DNA from: Rhizopus arrhizus
Taxonomy: Eukaryota; Mucoromycota; Mucoromycetes; Mucorales; Rhizopodaceae
DNA length: 64,000 bases
Reading direction: 5' to 3'
Assembly (NCBI GenBank): GCA_024220505.1
Contig: JAKZZE010000033.1
Location: forward strand, 124,001 to 188,000
The notes beneath the pieces were generated by a model, which saw only the letters and a program-made list of their open reading frames with translations, did no database searches and was not told the origin of the DNA. Within the stretch, counting starts at the first letter, position 1. The number at the start of each line of letters is the position of its first letter. Shown in pieces: positions 39,633-52,428 of the stretch. A program made the position numbers and the translations under genes.

Positions 39633-42600
39633 ATGAGTGCGTTTGAAGAACCAGACATACAAGGAAATGTAGACCCGCCTCTTGAACTAGAAGAAACTGT
39701 TATGGATGAAGAAAGAAGGAAAGAGAGAAATAAAGAAGACGTTGGATTAATTAAAAAGGACGCAAGCAAAAACAAAGATACAGAAGAAAATAAACGTAAA
39801 CAAGAAGCCGAGAACAAACCAGGCACGCTACTTGATGCATCAGGAGGAGCTCATCTCAAGAACGCTGAAGAACCAATTAATATAAATGAAGCGCGAATAT
39901 TTCCTGAAAGAGGTGATCCTAATGTTAAAATGTGGTCCAATCCAGAATATGCCAATGATTCTGCTGTTCCTCGAAAGTCTAATGTTGAATTTGACAGAAA
40001 CAATGACAATCATGTTCAACCAAATACTATGGACAATCGCCAACTGTCGCGAGAGACTTCTGTGATTGAGTCTACATTCGCTGATGTAAGAAGCATATTT
40101 AGTACAGATGACACAGAGCCTAGACATCCAAAGAAAAAATTGAAGCACGCAACCCCTCTACATCCTACTCATCCAGAAGTTCTTATAGAACAGCTTGAAA
40201 TTAAGGCAATCAAGTATATAATAGTAACTTGTTTTTTTTCTTATATTTTTGGACGCTTTGAGTACGGTTTAATTTCTGGTCTGATCATGATCAGTTTCTG
40301 CGCTTGGACCTACTGGAATCTTGGAAAAACAAGTTCTAAGGGTTTGGAATGGCAATTGGAGAAGCAAGCAAATATGAAAATTGTAATTAATAATGACTAC
40401 TATCAAAAAAATTTAAACGTATTTTTTTTAGCTGTATACTTCTGAAGGTGAATCTGTTGAATGGCTTAATTTTATGATTGAAAGGATTTGGCGTAGTATC
40501 GATCCTGAGCTTTTTGTTGTTGTTGAGGATCTGTTAGAAGACACGATACAAAGTGTAGCACCTAGTATTATCGTAAAATTTAAAACCTTATTTATTGTAG
40601 GCTTTACTTCAACTATTAACATTTTGTAATAGAAAGGGATTAAAGTGTATGATTTTGACATCGGTGTACAAGCACCTCGTATTCACATGTAAATATGTCA
40701 TATTACTATCATTTACCTCTTTATATATACAACCGAGGCTCATGTATTTTGTTTAGGATTCGTGTATTCCCACCTTTACCGGGCCAACCTGAAGAAAGCA
40801 TTGTAAGTTGAGTTTTACTTTGTGAATTTTAACCATTCGTGAGCTAAAAATAAAGTATAGTTTGGAGAAGCTTCCTTTAGTTTCCATATGTCGGAAACTA
40901 CTAATCGTAATCCAAAGTCAACCCCTCCTGGCTTATCCATTCGTTTTCAAACTGCATTGAATGCCCCAATTGAGGTCAAAGCAGAGCTCACAGCTCTCTC
41001 TGGAAAAATCAGATTCAAGCTCTTGACAGCTCCTGAGATACCTTTTATATCAAAAGCCACAATTGCTTTCACCAATGTTCCCAAAATTGAAACAGGTGTT
41101 ATGCCTTTGTCAAAGTACTTTAATATCATGAATGTAAGAGATAATATTGTATAATTTTTCCTCTTCTTACAAGACGCTTGTGTATTCATACATAGCTACC
41201 AACCATCAAAATGCTTGTTAACGAAGGTGTAAAACTTGGATTTGCCGACCTGGTTGACCCCAAGAGTCTAACAGTTGATGTAAGAGCACTGGTGGGTGCT
41301 TTTGCTCAAGATACCAATGCTATTGGCGTAGTTAAGGTTGAAGTTCGTGAAGCCTCTAGAGATCCTTCTCTTCAGTTGCAAGGTAGCATAAGTTTAGTTG
41401 TCTTTAGTGCCGTACTGATATATCTTGCGCTTCCTCCCCCCCTTTTTTTTAGATATGAAAGATTCCTATGCTACTTTATCATTAAGCACTCAACCTAAAA
41501 AGACGGTATCCAGCACCCGAGTTCTTACAAACGACAAAGATCCTAGATGGAACGAGAATCTCTATATTTTAGTTTATGCAGGTAAAATTGGGTATAACTA
41601 GTTTATCGTCAATAGCTGTTATACTTATCATTTTATGTATCAGAGGACATGTTAGCTGAAACAACTGTTGATGTTAAAGTATGGGATGCTGATAAAATCA
41701 AATATGATGATATGTGGGGTTCTGTTTCCATGACTGTCAAAGATATTGCCGAAGGCAAGTTGGACAAGTTAGGCAATGTTGCTAGTTGGTCTCAAGAAGA
41801 GCGTGTGGTTTATGATGGGTAAGAAGACTTAAAAGAAAAAGAAAAAAAAAATTAAAAGAAAAAACAGATGGGCGCCTATTGATGGTAAAAAAATTGAAGA
41901 ATCAAAGGTTCGTCTTAACATGAAAATGAGCTTTCATCCTAAATATGCTACACCAAATACGAGTATCTTAAACACTATGAAGCCACAGGACAATAACAGC
42001 CAAAATGAAAATCTCAAAGAACCAGTTAATCCAGAACACACAAATGGCATCCTGTCAGTTACAATATATCGAGCTGTTGATTTGGAGATTGGTGACCCGG
42101 CTATATTACCTTCAGACGATCGATTTAAGCATCCTTATAATCCAAATAGTGTAGTGAGTCCATACGCTATATTGTACATCAACGACAACAAGGTCTATCG
42201 TACACGCACCAAGTTGCGTAATCCAAACCCTGTAAGTCCTTTTGTTATTTTTAAAACAAACCCCTTCTGTAGACTCATGGCAGAAATAGCATTGGAACGC
42301 CATAAATGAGCATTTTATTCGAGATGTGGATAGTACATTTATTCGTATCTCTGTTAAAACAGCTCTTGAATTAGAGCGTGATCCAGTACTCGGAACCAAG
42401 GTTATATCGTTAAAAGACCTTTTTGCTGATCAAAATGATACAGTAAGCAGTACAATTTTTTTTTGTAATCGAAGCTTTAATATTCTTTTTTTTTTTTTTA
42501 AAAAAAAAAAAGTTCAAAGAATTTCAGAAATGGGTCCCATTAGCTGATGGTATAGGCTTTGGTAAAGTCTTGCTCTCTGTTAAATACAAGCCTGTGAAAA

Positions 42601-43572
42601 TGGTCTTGCCACGATCATTACAAGGATCAGGTAAAGCAGAAAATAAACTGATAATTGAGTATTACAACAAACATATTGTTCTTAGATGTTGGCACACTCA
42701 TTGTGGAGAAACTTACTCTTAACCATTTGAAAGCTCCTATGGATTCAACTGTTGCTAGCCCAACAAAGGCTACTTTAGCGCTCAATATTGACCCATCTAT
42801 TATAAAGCGGCTCAAATCCCATGATGTACATACTGAAAATGGTATTAGCGGTTGGTATGATCGACATCTCTACTTCCCCTTGATAATGCGCTATCGTACT
42901 GCAATCTATGTTCACATTGCACAAGGTGTACTGGCAGGTACAAAGGCTACTGGCAGACTATGGCTAAAGAACTTAATTGACAATGAGTGGCAAGACGTTG
43001 CTGTCGGTCTTCGCTCACATATAAGCGAAAAAAGCAGCGATGCCAATAAAAATGAAGATGAGTGGCCAGAAAAAGGAGAATTTGGCCAAGTGACGATGCG
43101 TCTCAAGATTGTTCCTGGATTTTCTCCGGTGCATACGCATCTAAGATCATTCACAAAAGATATGGTGGGCGCTGATCCTTTCTACAGTGATACACTTAAA
43201 TTTAAGGCGCAACAGTGGATTAGGGAGGAGACAAGTGATAGCGAACCTTCGAACCCCGACCTGCAACAAGCTATTAAAGAAGAACAAGACAGGATAGAAG
43301 AATCAGAGAAAGCATCAGGCCCATCTTCTGAATATGGTGATGATGATGATATTGACAGTGAATTTGAAGAAGATGAAACTGGTGCGGACCTGGATGATGA
43401 TGATTTGAGGGCAGATATGATTGGACAGCGGAAAGAAAGTACGGTTAGTAAGCATAAGGTAATTCGTAAATTAGCCTGGGGTGTCGACAAAATGAAGCAT
43501 AAAGTGGATGTATTTCGTGAAGGATTCAATTCTGAAACAAGGGCCAAAAGATCTGTTGCAAAGGAAGTATAA
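39633..43572 (+). CDS. SMP-C2 membrane-contact lipid-transfer protein (tricalbin / Mug190 type)
   Basis: The N-terminal 170 residues are charged and disordered (MSAFEEPDIQGN...). A hydrophobic hairpin follows (YIIVTCFFSYIFGRFEYGLI, LIMISFCAWTYW). The SMP domain is spread over several exons: EWLNFMIERIWRSIDPELF, KGIKVYDFDIGVQAPRI, PPLPGQPEESIFGEASFSF, LSGKIRFKLLTAPEIPF. C2 domains come next: GVVKVEVREASRD, DKDPRWNENLYILVYAED and ILSVTIYRAVDLEIGDPA with NPYNPNSVVSPYAILYI-like sequence. The last exon holds a further conserved domain with YFPLIMRYRTAIYVHI, an acidic stretch (YGDDDDIDSEFEEDETGADL) and a basic end. The layout fits fungal tricalbins and the Mug190 subgroup, which tether ER to plasma membrane and move lipids. 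Roughly ten introns are predicted. Confidence 0.85.
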
Positions 43573-44020
43573 GACTAGGTTCTAATTAATAAAAAGGAAC
43601 CTCATTCATAAAAAATTGCTTAGAACTATACTCTAATAAACTGCATATTTTTTAGTTGAGTTGTTATCGCGAACCTATCGTTTAAATTTAGATTAGGAGG
43701 GTAATTGTTTCTTGATTATTGAATCAACTTAAAAAAGAAGCAAAAAGAATCATAGCTATTTCTGTTTTTCAATCGTTTTCAAGAACTTGAAGATAATGAC
43801 GATGGATTAATTGAAATGTGATGTCTTCCTTTTATACTAAGTTAGATATCAAGTTCTGTTTAGCATACTTCATTGGTAGATTTTCCTATAACTTTAATTC
43901 AATTATCTATTAAGGTAATTTTACGTAATATGGCGTATATTGAAATTATAAAAATGACAACCGTCCAGGACCTTTGACAAATTTAAGCTCTTTTGTCTTT
44001 CTTTTTAAACAATTGGAACC
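43573..44020. other. Intergenic spacer
   Basis: 3' flank of the SMP-C2 gene and promoter of the sulfide:quinone oxidoreductase locus. No gene. Confidence 0.6.
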
Positions 44021-45527
44021 ATGTTTGCTGTGTGTAACCAGTTTTGTAGTATTTCTAAGCGTACTTTTGCTATTTTTACTTCCACATCGCCAAAGTGGAC
44101 TAAAAATTTAGAGTAGTAGTCGTTGGTGGTGGCCCTGGCGGTCTTTCTGGTATTTTTGATATTTGTTAAGAAAAGAGAAGCTAAATGTTTTAAATTTTAG
44201 TTTCTTCTACTATTTCAAATTTGCTTGGAAAGAATCAAGTTACTGTCATTGAACACTCTAACAAGCATCATGTAATTTACATATGCCACATAAAAAAAAA
44301 AGAGAAAAAGCACAATACTTGCTTTTTTATTTATGTAGCATCAACCCTTATGGACCTATGTTGGTGGTGGATTAAAAGATTTTAATGAATCATTTAAATC
44401 AATGGCCGAGGTCATGGTAACCAATGCAGAATGGATTCAAGATAAAGTTACAACCTTTGATCCTGAAAATAACGCATTGAGACTTGCTGATGGTCAGACA
44501 GTAGGCTATGATTACCTGACCGTTGCTGCAGGTATCCAGGTCAATTGGGACAACATTAAGGGCTTGAAAGAAGCTCTTGATAAGGTTGGAATCACATCCA
44601 ATTATGATATTGACAGTGTTTAAAAGACATACAAGTTTCTTCAATAATTCAAAGGAGGCAACGCTCTTTTCACTTCCTCTACTACACCTTTGAAATGTCC
44701 CGGTGCACCTACCAAGATTACCTTTTTGGCAGAAGAAGTGTTCCGCTTGACAGGTGTTCGTGACAAGACCAATGTGATTTATAATCACGGGGGGGGTACT
44801 CAGATCTTTGGTATTGAGTACTTTGCACATGCTATTGAAAAGTTAGCCGACGAACATGGCATCAAAAGAAATTTTTACACGAATTAGTAGAGATCAATGC
44901 GGATAATCACCAAGCCATCTTTAAGGATAATAGCAAGAATGGCGAACTCAAAACATTTGAATATGATTTCATTCATGTTGCTCCTCCCAATTTTATTAAA
45001 GAATCCAAATTGGTTGATGCAAATGGTTGGGTTGATGTCAACAAGGATACTCTTCGTCACAACAAGTACAGTAACGTTTTTGCCTTGGGATATTGCTCCT
45101 CTCTTCCTACTTCCAAGACTGCTGCTGCTATTATAGGAGAATCTGGTGTTCTCAAGCACAATTTGATTACTGATCTCCAAGGCAAAAAAGTAGAACAAGC
45201 TCTTTATGATGGCTATTCCAGTTGTCCTATGATTCTTAGTCGTGATCGATTGATCTTGACCGAATACTCTGGTTACACCAGTATGCCATTAGAAACCTTC
45301 CCCTTTGATCAACGCAAACTCAGCAAGGTTTCTCAATACTTGAATAAAGAGGTATACTTCAAAAAAAAAAAAAAGAAAAAAAAAAAAAAAACATATTTGT
45401 GAAACTCATACGAATATATTTATAGATTATTCCGTTTATCTATTGGAATGGATTGTTGACAGGTAATTGGGTTGGCCCTAGTACAGCCCGTAAGATGTTT
45501 GATGTCATTCGTCCCAAGCGTTATTAA
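44021..45527 (+). pseudogene. Sulfide:quinone oxidoreductase, apparently broken
   Basis: The locus reads as a mitochondrial SQR. It has a presequence (MFAVCNQFCSISKRTFAIF), FAD motif VVVVGGGPGGLS, HHHQPLWTYVGGGLKDF, FKGGNALFTSSTTPLKCPGAP (first redox Cys), LPTSKTAAA and GYSSCPMI (second redox Cys), and it ends RPKRY. In humans and yeasts SQR oxidises sulfide and feeds quinone. Several lesions interrupt it. The frame is off by one before the FAD motif (T-run 44107-44109). In-frame TAA codons stand at 44621-44623 and 44645-44647, inside conserved sequence. A second one-base shift lies at T-run 44872-44876. The FAD-binding Asp of the GDC motif is Tyr (codon 45091-45093). Introns otherwise splice cleanly. 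Assembly error could explain the indels but less easily the two stops and the Tyr. Confidence 0.8.
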
Positions 45528-45780
45528 AATTTCTTTTATATTACTTTATACACGAATAATAAACTCATGTTTTATAATTTGTAAACCTCCTCTTTATTAC
45601 TCATGCTAACAACTTTGACTGCCCGACAGGACCATCAATGCCTCTAATGGAAAGAAATACCAGTTTCAATTTTTTTTTTCTTACTCGGTGACAAAAGATT
45701 TTACTCATCCGCAAAAAAAAAAATCTAGTTTTTCTTTTTCTTTTTTCTTTTCCTTCAATTTAATCTTTCAACTTCTTATC

Positions 45781-46417
45781 ATGTCTCTCAGAGTCTTATC
45801 TGCTCGCGTTATCCGTCCTTATATGCCTGTTGCTCCTACTGTTTGGGCTGCTTATCGTGGTTATGCAAGTAAGTATACAATTAAAATAAAGTGTATTTGT
45901 GTATATCATTCTTATACATCTTTACTTAGCCAAGAGATATACTAAAGCTCATGAATGGATCTCTGTTGAAAACGACGTGGGAACTTTTGGTATCACTGAT
46001 TATGCTCAAAAAAATTTAGGTGATGTTGTTTATATCGAAACTCCTACTGTCGGAGATCAGCTTCAAGCAGAAGGTAAAAAAAAAAAAAAGATTATTATAG
46101 CATTTACTGACAAAATAAATAATAATAAAACAAAAGACCAAGCAGGTGTTGTTGAATCCGTTAAGGCTGCTAGTGATATCTATTCTCCTGTCTCTGGTGA
46201 AGTTGTTGAAGTAAATGAAGCATTGGCAGATGAGCCATCTTTGATTAATACCAGTCCTGAAAGTGAAGGTAAAAAAGAAGCATTGTTGTATAGATTGTTT
46301 CTAATCATCGTAATAGGTTGGTTGGCTAAGATTAAACTTAGTAACACCAAGGAACTCGATGCTTTGCTTGATGAAACTACATACAAATCTTTCTGTAGTT
46401 CATCCGAAGAACACTAA
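45781..46417 (+). CDS. GCV3: Glycine cleavage system H protein (GCV3), mitochondrial
   Basis: Four exons. The first encodes a presequence ([17 protein letters not shown]). The mature part reads [20 protein letters not shown] and [16 protein letters not shown]. The lipoyl-lysine is in [19 protein letters not shown], followed by [19 protein letters not shown]. It ends [21 protein letters not shown] protein carries aminomethyl and hydride groups between the P, T and L (LPD1) proteins. LPD1 is in the same window at 21228. The product is about 160 residues and complete. It starts directly after a T/C-rich leader. Confidence 0.95.
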
Positions 46418-46499
46418 TCATTTTTTTGTACATTAATAATAAAAAACATTGAGTCATATATCAAGTATATGTCGGGCTAGAATAATAAAAAAAATATTG

Positions 46500-46528
<29 letters not shown>
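46500..46528. repeat. T29 tract upstream of the PalB ATG
   Basis: Pure T run ending 7 bp before the ATG at 46535. Confidence 0.95.
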
Positions 46529-46534
<6 letters not shown>

Positions 46535-46535
<1 letters not shown>

Positions 46536-49500
46536 TGTATTCTCGTCGTCATACGCTTACTTTACAAAAGTCGTCTAGTTCAACACAGAAGCTTTATAAA
46601 GAAGCTTATATTCAAGCTTGCAGAGCTATACAATTTGATACCAACGCAAAATACCCAGAAGCAAAAGAAGCTTATGCAATTGTTATAAAAGTAAAAAATA
46701 ATGAGTACAATGCAATACCCACATTTTTTAACTCTCTTTCTGCTCTAGAATTTTCATGAAATACTTCAACGTAAAGAACTACAGTTAAAAGATATTTCTT
46801 TGAAGTGCGTTTAATCATCTTTCTTATAGAAAATGACATGAAGTTAGATAAAAACAAGTTGATTCAAAAATTAAATGAATACAAGCATCGATTAGAACAA
46901 CTTGAACGATACATGGATAGTACCAAAATAGCCAACAATTCCTCACTTTACATCAACGAAGATTCACCTTATCAAAAACGTCGAGATTTATTTGATTCCA
47001 ACTTTGAAAAAACAGAACAAGATAAGTGGATAGAAAAAGCACAGGTAACGTTTTTATATCTGTGTAAGCAAGAAGAACATGTGTCTAATAAAAGAATGAG
47101 AGGGTTCTATAGTTTTCTTTTGACCAAGGAGAATTGAATGAAGAAAAAGGACATATAGAACACGCGTTAGAGTATTACTCAAATGCAGCAGAATTGTTTT
47201 TGAAGGCGTTCAAAGAATACGAGAATGACAGTGAGGAAAAAGTATTTGCACGACAAGAGTTTATGAAAGCAATCAGTAAAGCGGAGCAACTCAAGTCTCC
47301 ACAGCAAAAGAAATTACAATTGCCTACGACCAGAACGCGATCCTCTTCTAGTGCTTCCTCCATCGATCAGCATTCAGAGTGTTCACACAGACGATCATCG
47401 AGTATTCAGGCTACAGATGACATCATGACACAAAAACTATCGACAGCCGAGATTGAGGTACTAAAGCACACCTCAAGTGTGAACAACAATACATTTTTGC
47501 CCTGGATGGATGAAGCTGACTTGAAGGAACAGTTTTCATACCCTCAAAAATTCATCGACCCCGAAGGTTCACTCGCCTTGTCTCAGAAGCAGCAGGAGAA
47601 ATTTGGTGGATGGAAACGGCCGAGTGATATCATGCGTGACCCGAAACTGATTTGCTGTATATCAAGTACAAGCATTATTCAAGATATTGTCACGGACTGT
47701 TCCTTTGTAGCCTCTTTATGTGTTGCTGCTGCTTATGAACAGAAATTTAAAAAGCAATTGATCACATCGTGTGTATATCCTCAGAACAAGCAAGGTCAAC
47801 CTTGTTATAATCCTAACGGAAAATATGTAGTTAAACTTGTATATAATGGTATCACTAGAAAAGTGGGTAAGTTTCAGGGAAAAAAAAGAAAAAGTTAAAT
47901 GTGTTTCTTACACTTGTATTAGTCGTAGATGATTTATTACCCGTGTCAAGAGAAGGTACTCTTATGTGTACATTTTCAACTAATAAAGGTGAACTGTGGG
48001 CTAGTATTATAGAAAAAGCAGTAAAGATAATAAACAAAAAATATTTTAAAGCAAATTGTGTATTAATCCCAATCATATAAAAAAAGTATATGAAGTTAAT
48101 GGGTGGATATGATTTTCCTGGATCGTAAGTGCATTCTTGCTTTTTTTTTTTTTTTTTTTTTTCTTTTTTTTTCTTTGCCTTTCTAACAATTAATTTAAAT
48201 AGAAATTCTGGTATTGATTTACAGTGAGTTTCAAGAAGACATCACAAATAAGAAATTAACTCTATTTAGTTGTCTAACTGGTTGGATTCCTGAACATATC
48301 TTTATTCATGAGTAAGTTATATCATGAAGTGTGTTTTTTGTATTAGAAAATTCAACGTATATAATGACTAGTAAATACTTTGTACCAGACAATGTATGGG
48401 ACAGAATCTTTGACGGCATGAAGTATGGTGATGCACTCGTTACAATTGCTACAGGCGAGATGACAGAAGAGGAGGCAACCCAACTTGGCCTTGTTCCTAC
48501 TCATGCCTATGCCGTGATTGATATCAAAATGACCCCTGATGGTAAGCGGTTGTTACAAGTTAAGAACCCTTGGAGCCATAAAAGGTGGAGAGGACCTTAC
48601 AGCCATCTGGACAGTAACATCTGGACATCTGAATTAATGGAAGCACTCTGTTTTGATCCAGATGCAGCAGAAAAGAATGATGATGGAATATTCTGGATAG
48701 ACTTTGAATCTGTTTGCGCCTATTTTACGTCAATTCATTTAAATTGGAATCCTGAATTATTTACTCATCGATGGGTACTTCACTCGTAAGTGTAAATGCT
48801 TATTGATTAAATGAATATAACATAATATTCTCTACCTATAGTGTGTGGCTCGAACATATTGGACCTAAAAAGGATATCTACAGCTTAGCTTACAATCCAC
48901 AGTTTAGCCTTAAAGTAAATGTACCAGACAAAAAACCTGCAGCAGTATGGTTACTGTTGTCTAAGCATATCATGATGACAGAAGAAAATACAGATTATAT
49001 TACACTTCATGTATATGATGATACAGGCGGCGAAAGAATATATTATCCTGATAACCCTTTCAAAGAGGTAAGATCCTGTATAATCAAATGAATAACGTCT
49101 TATTAAAAACATGGATATATAAAAAGGGAACTTATGTAAACAGTCCGCATATCCTGGTTCGATTTAATGCACCACCGGGGATAAGCAATTATACCATTGT
49201 TGTTTCTCAGCATGAAAAAGTGAGATCGCTTTATTTTTCTATCAGAGCTTATTCACTCGCACCATTCAAATTGCATGAAGTTCCTATAAAATACTCTGAA
49301 GAACAAAAGGTAAGTAAGGAAAAGGCGAGGCTAAAATAGACAACTAAAAAAAATCTTTGGGGGATATTTACAGATTCATTCTCAGTGGACAGAGCAGACA
49401 GCTGGAGGGAATGCGAGTAATGTAACCTATTTGAATAATCCACAATGGAAAATTGTTATACCTGAAGCAAATGCGGGGCTTTTGCTCATGTTAGAATCCT

Positions 49501-50326
49501 TCAAGGACTTTGCTATACATTTGTTGCTTGTGGAAGGTGGTAAAAGAGTATCAAGTGTATCTGTACGTGACATTCTGGCTGAATCTGGCCCTTATCGTCA
49601 TGAATTCTGCTATTGTGAAATAGGAAATATCAAACGTAAGGCAGATGTAAAGAATAAATTGCATGTACATTAACTCTTCAAACGTACAAATCACAGCTGG
49701 GTGTTACACTGTAGTCGCTTCAACATTCGAACCTGATCTTTTGGGTAAATTTATATTAACAGTAGCAAGCAATACAAAACTATCTATAGAACCTATACCC
49801 TTGGAAGGAGCAGTAAGAACATAGCATTTCTTTAATACAATTATGCTCACACAAGGTTTTCTGTATAAATAGGGCATGTTTAAAAAGGTCATCCATGGAG
49901 AATGGATTATTGGATACAGCGCGATGGGATGTCCTAGTTTTGGTAATTACAGTAAGAATCCTCGATACTTACTTGAAGTAAGAGAGCTTACAACAGTCAA
50001 GTAAGTTTCTATCTTATATAATATCATATGATATTTACTCGTACAAAAAAAAAAGAGTGCGCCTTCAATCTGTAAACACAGAGATTATTCCATCCATGAA
50101 TGTCACTATTTATGAAAAGCATCCAATTGAATTATTTGGAAAGGAAGTGGCTACTTCAGGGCCTTATACCAACGTGACTCAAGGTGTCGCAACAGGTGAA
50201 GCTGTACTCAGTCAAAGTGAAATCGGCTATATTATTGTTCTAGCTACTCATGATAAAGATATTGCTTGTGAGTACACAGCGATCATCTACAGCGATCGAC
50301 CGGTGAATGTTACAAAAGATAGATAA
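46535..50326 (+). CDS. PalB/RIM13-type calpain (CAPN7-like), pH-response pathway protease
   Basis: The N-terminal exons encode two MIT-like helical units (LYKEAYIQACRAIQFD... and GHIEHALEYYSNAAELFLKA). The calpain core follows: DCSFVASLCVAAAYEQ (catalytic Cys), GIDLHCLTGWIPEHIFIH, LVPTHAYAVIDI (catalytic His), LLQVKNPWSHKRWRGPYS (Asn and Trp). The C-terminus has two beta-rich calpain C2L-like domains (QFSLKVNVPDKKPAAVWLLL and a later repeat ending SDRPVNVTKDR). The order MIT-MIT-CysPc-C2L-C2L is that of CAPN7 and fungal PalB/Rim13, which is recruited by ESCRT-III and cleaves PacC/Rim101. About twelve introns are predicted. The intron ending before DKYFVPDNVWDR is the least certain join. Confidence 0.88.
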
Positions 50327-50458
50327 CACAAAGGAAAACGCAATAATAAATCAATAAATAAAGCTCATTAATAGCATTGACCGTAAGAGTATTTAAATAA
50401 TCCAACAATCAAACGTTAAACAGCTATCCATTCTCCTTTTCGTAATGATTGCATTTAT

Positions 50459-50930
50459 TTATTTTAATCTTCTCTCTTGAACAAATGACAAAGCGCGTTG
50501 TCCGGTAATAAATGCAATAACGCAGAGTCCTCCAAAATAAGGAAGCATTTGGAATAAGTTGAGTTTTGTCCAGTAAAGATAGAATAGGTATTCAATAGAG
50601 ATAAGGGAACCTAAAAAGCCTAGGATATATACACTGCTAAAATTTGAAATAACCTTGGTTGGGGTATATCCAAGTTTTAACCACTAAATATAAACTATTA
50701 GTAATTATTGAGTGTAATATTAAGACATGTACACCAAAAGTAAGAATGAGCCAAGGGAAAAGTACGACGATTGAGAATAGTTTAGAAAATAAGACAGGTG
50801 GCATCTTTTCATCGGGTCTAAAGACATGATGTATTTCAGGCTGTAAACCAAACACGTCTTCCTCTCCAGCTGCTTTGACAAAGTTGAATAAAAGTGTTGT
50901 AAAAAGACCAGTGATGATTGTTTTAAGCAT
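50459..50930 (-). CDS. SWP1: Oligosaccharyltransferase subunit SWP1/ribophorin II (short form)
   Basis: Two exons. A signal peptide (MLKTIITGLFTTLLFNFVKA) is followed by PEIHHVFRPDEKMPPVLFS, which is the conserved C-terminal RPN2/Swp1 motif just before the membrane segments. Three hydrophobic segments follow, the last ending in EYLFYLYWTKLNLFQMLP and GQRALSF. The large luminal beta domains of ribophorin II are absent: the protein is only about 135 residues. Swp1 belongs to the OST complex that N-glycosylates proteins in the ER. The start at 50930 rather than 50939 gives the more typical signal peptide. A coding-strand T tract lies 30-44 bp upstream. Confidence 0.82.
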
Positions 50931-51104
50931 TGAATACACAAAGAGACAGAAAAAGAGAGAAAAAAAAAAAAAAAGAGAGAACGTGTACTAAGGCAATATT
51001 AAATTTCATTGGCTGTGGTACAATGTATTTTATTTTTTATTTTTTTTTACTCAGTTTTCACTTGGCAATATTTTTAATCAATTTATTATTATTTACAAAA
51101 GAAT

Positions 51105-52428
51105 TTAAGCAGAAATATATTTCATAGCCCTTTGATAAGATCTGCAAAGCAAAGGTTTTTCTTCAATGGGTGTATCGTTACATTTAGTAATCATTTTAGA
51201 AATATGACCACAAACTGTATACTGAAGCCAAGCAATCACACATCTTGTAATAGGACAAGTTATCTTGTAGTCTTCCTTTTTATGATCATCTTTTGTTTCA
51301 TCATCATCTTTATCGTTACTCTTTTCTACTAATCTCTCATTTCTTTCCTTTACTACTCTCAGTGGCTCTAAAAGATTCCAAATAGTCTGTGCTTCTTTGT
51401 TTGTCATGTTGGGTGATGAGGGTATTAAATATTGCTGTTGTTGTTGTTGTTGTTGTTGTATGAAGGAATTTGAGAATTTGGCTGAAGCTATTAATTGATC
51501 TGTGTTCATTGTCATTGTGTGAGATAATACGATGGACATTAATGCAGGTGCAAGTAAAGGATACTGCTTTAATAAATCCACAGAAGGTTCACGCTGTTCT
51601 TGTTCTTTAGATAAAAATACCTGGTTCCAGGTAGGTACGACGGCTTGTGAGATAAATGTATTTTGGTGTTGCTCAGAGTTAAAATCTGGCAAGATAAAGT
51701 CCCAGTTATCATCTTGACTGGGTGGTGTTGTGGATAAAAGAGACATGTCTGGTGAAGGATGAACGACGAGTTGTTGCTGAGAAGAGGGTAAAGTGACAGG
51801 ACCAAGGACAAGGTCAAGTCTTAATTTATCATTTTCTCCTTGAAGCTTTTCCATTTTAGATTTTAGCCATTTTATTTCAAGTTTAAGTTGACTATTTTCA
51901 GCCTTTTGCTGTTCAAGTTCTGTTTCAAGTGTGGTAACGTATTCTATAAATAGAAATCAATGATTCGTCATTTATAAATTTCCTTTTTTGTTATTTACCT
52001 TTTCTCCTATTTCTAAAGTTGCGGGCAGAGATCTTGTTTCGCAACTGTCGACGTTCTTTAGAGGTCATTAATTTCAACTGAGATTCAGATAAATTATCCT
52101 GCACTTGTCTGAAATCTAATCGACCAGTTGAACTAGCAAAGTCTGATGAATGTTTACCGTGATCAGAAGAGGTGCTCTTTAACTTGTTCATAAATCCTTC
52201 TTCTCCACTGCTTGTACTGCCATCACTGCTATTACTACTATTGTTATAAGTTGTGCTATTTAACAATTGTTGTTGTTGTTGTATTTGAGGTTCAAGTAAG
52301 AATTGAAACAAGTCATCATTAGATACATCGATCGCATTTGAATCATTGTCAATAGTATTGTTATCAAGTGAAAAGTAATTGGTATCTAATACCCAAGTAA
52401 ATGTTGAACTATTATTATTATTATTCAT
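51105..52428 (-). CDS. bZIP transcription factor
   Basis: The first exon (from ATG 52428) encodes an Asn/Ser/Gln-rich region, a poly-Gln stretch and the bZIP basic region LMTSKERRQLRNKISARNFR with NRRK. An intron follows. The leucine zipper continues as EYVTTLETELEQQKAENSQL and KLEIKWLKSKMEKLQGENDK. The long C-terminal part has a second poly-Gln run (51437-51459), an acidic DDE/K patch and a C-terminal ITCPITRCVIAWLQY segment. The basic region with NxxSARxFRxRR is of the fungal type related to Atf21/Gcn4-like factors. It is probably nuclear, but its target genes cannot be read. Confidence 0.88.

Noticed and set aside
43240..43420. Acidic repeat region as separate gene
   Set aside because: In frame with and part of the SMP-C2 protein's last exon.
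44617..44658. Short intron that would remove both in-frame stops of the SQR locus
   Set aside because: It would be about 42 bp and delete the conserved KTYKFLQ-FKG segment, and two frame shifts would remain.
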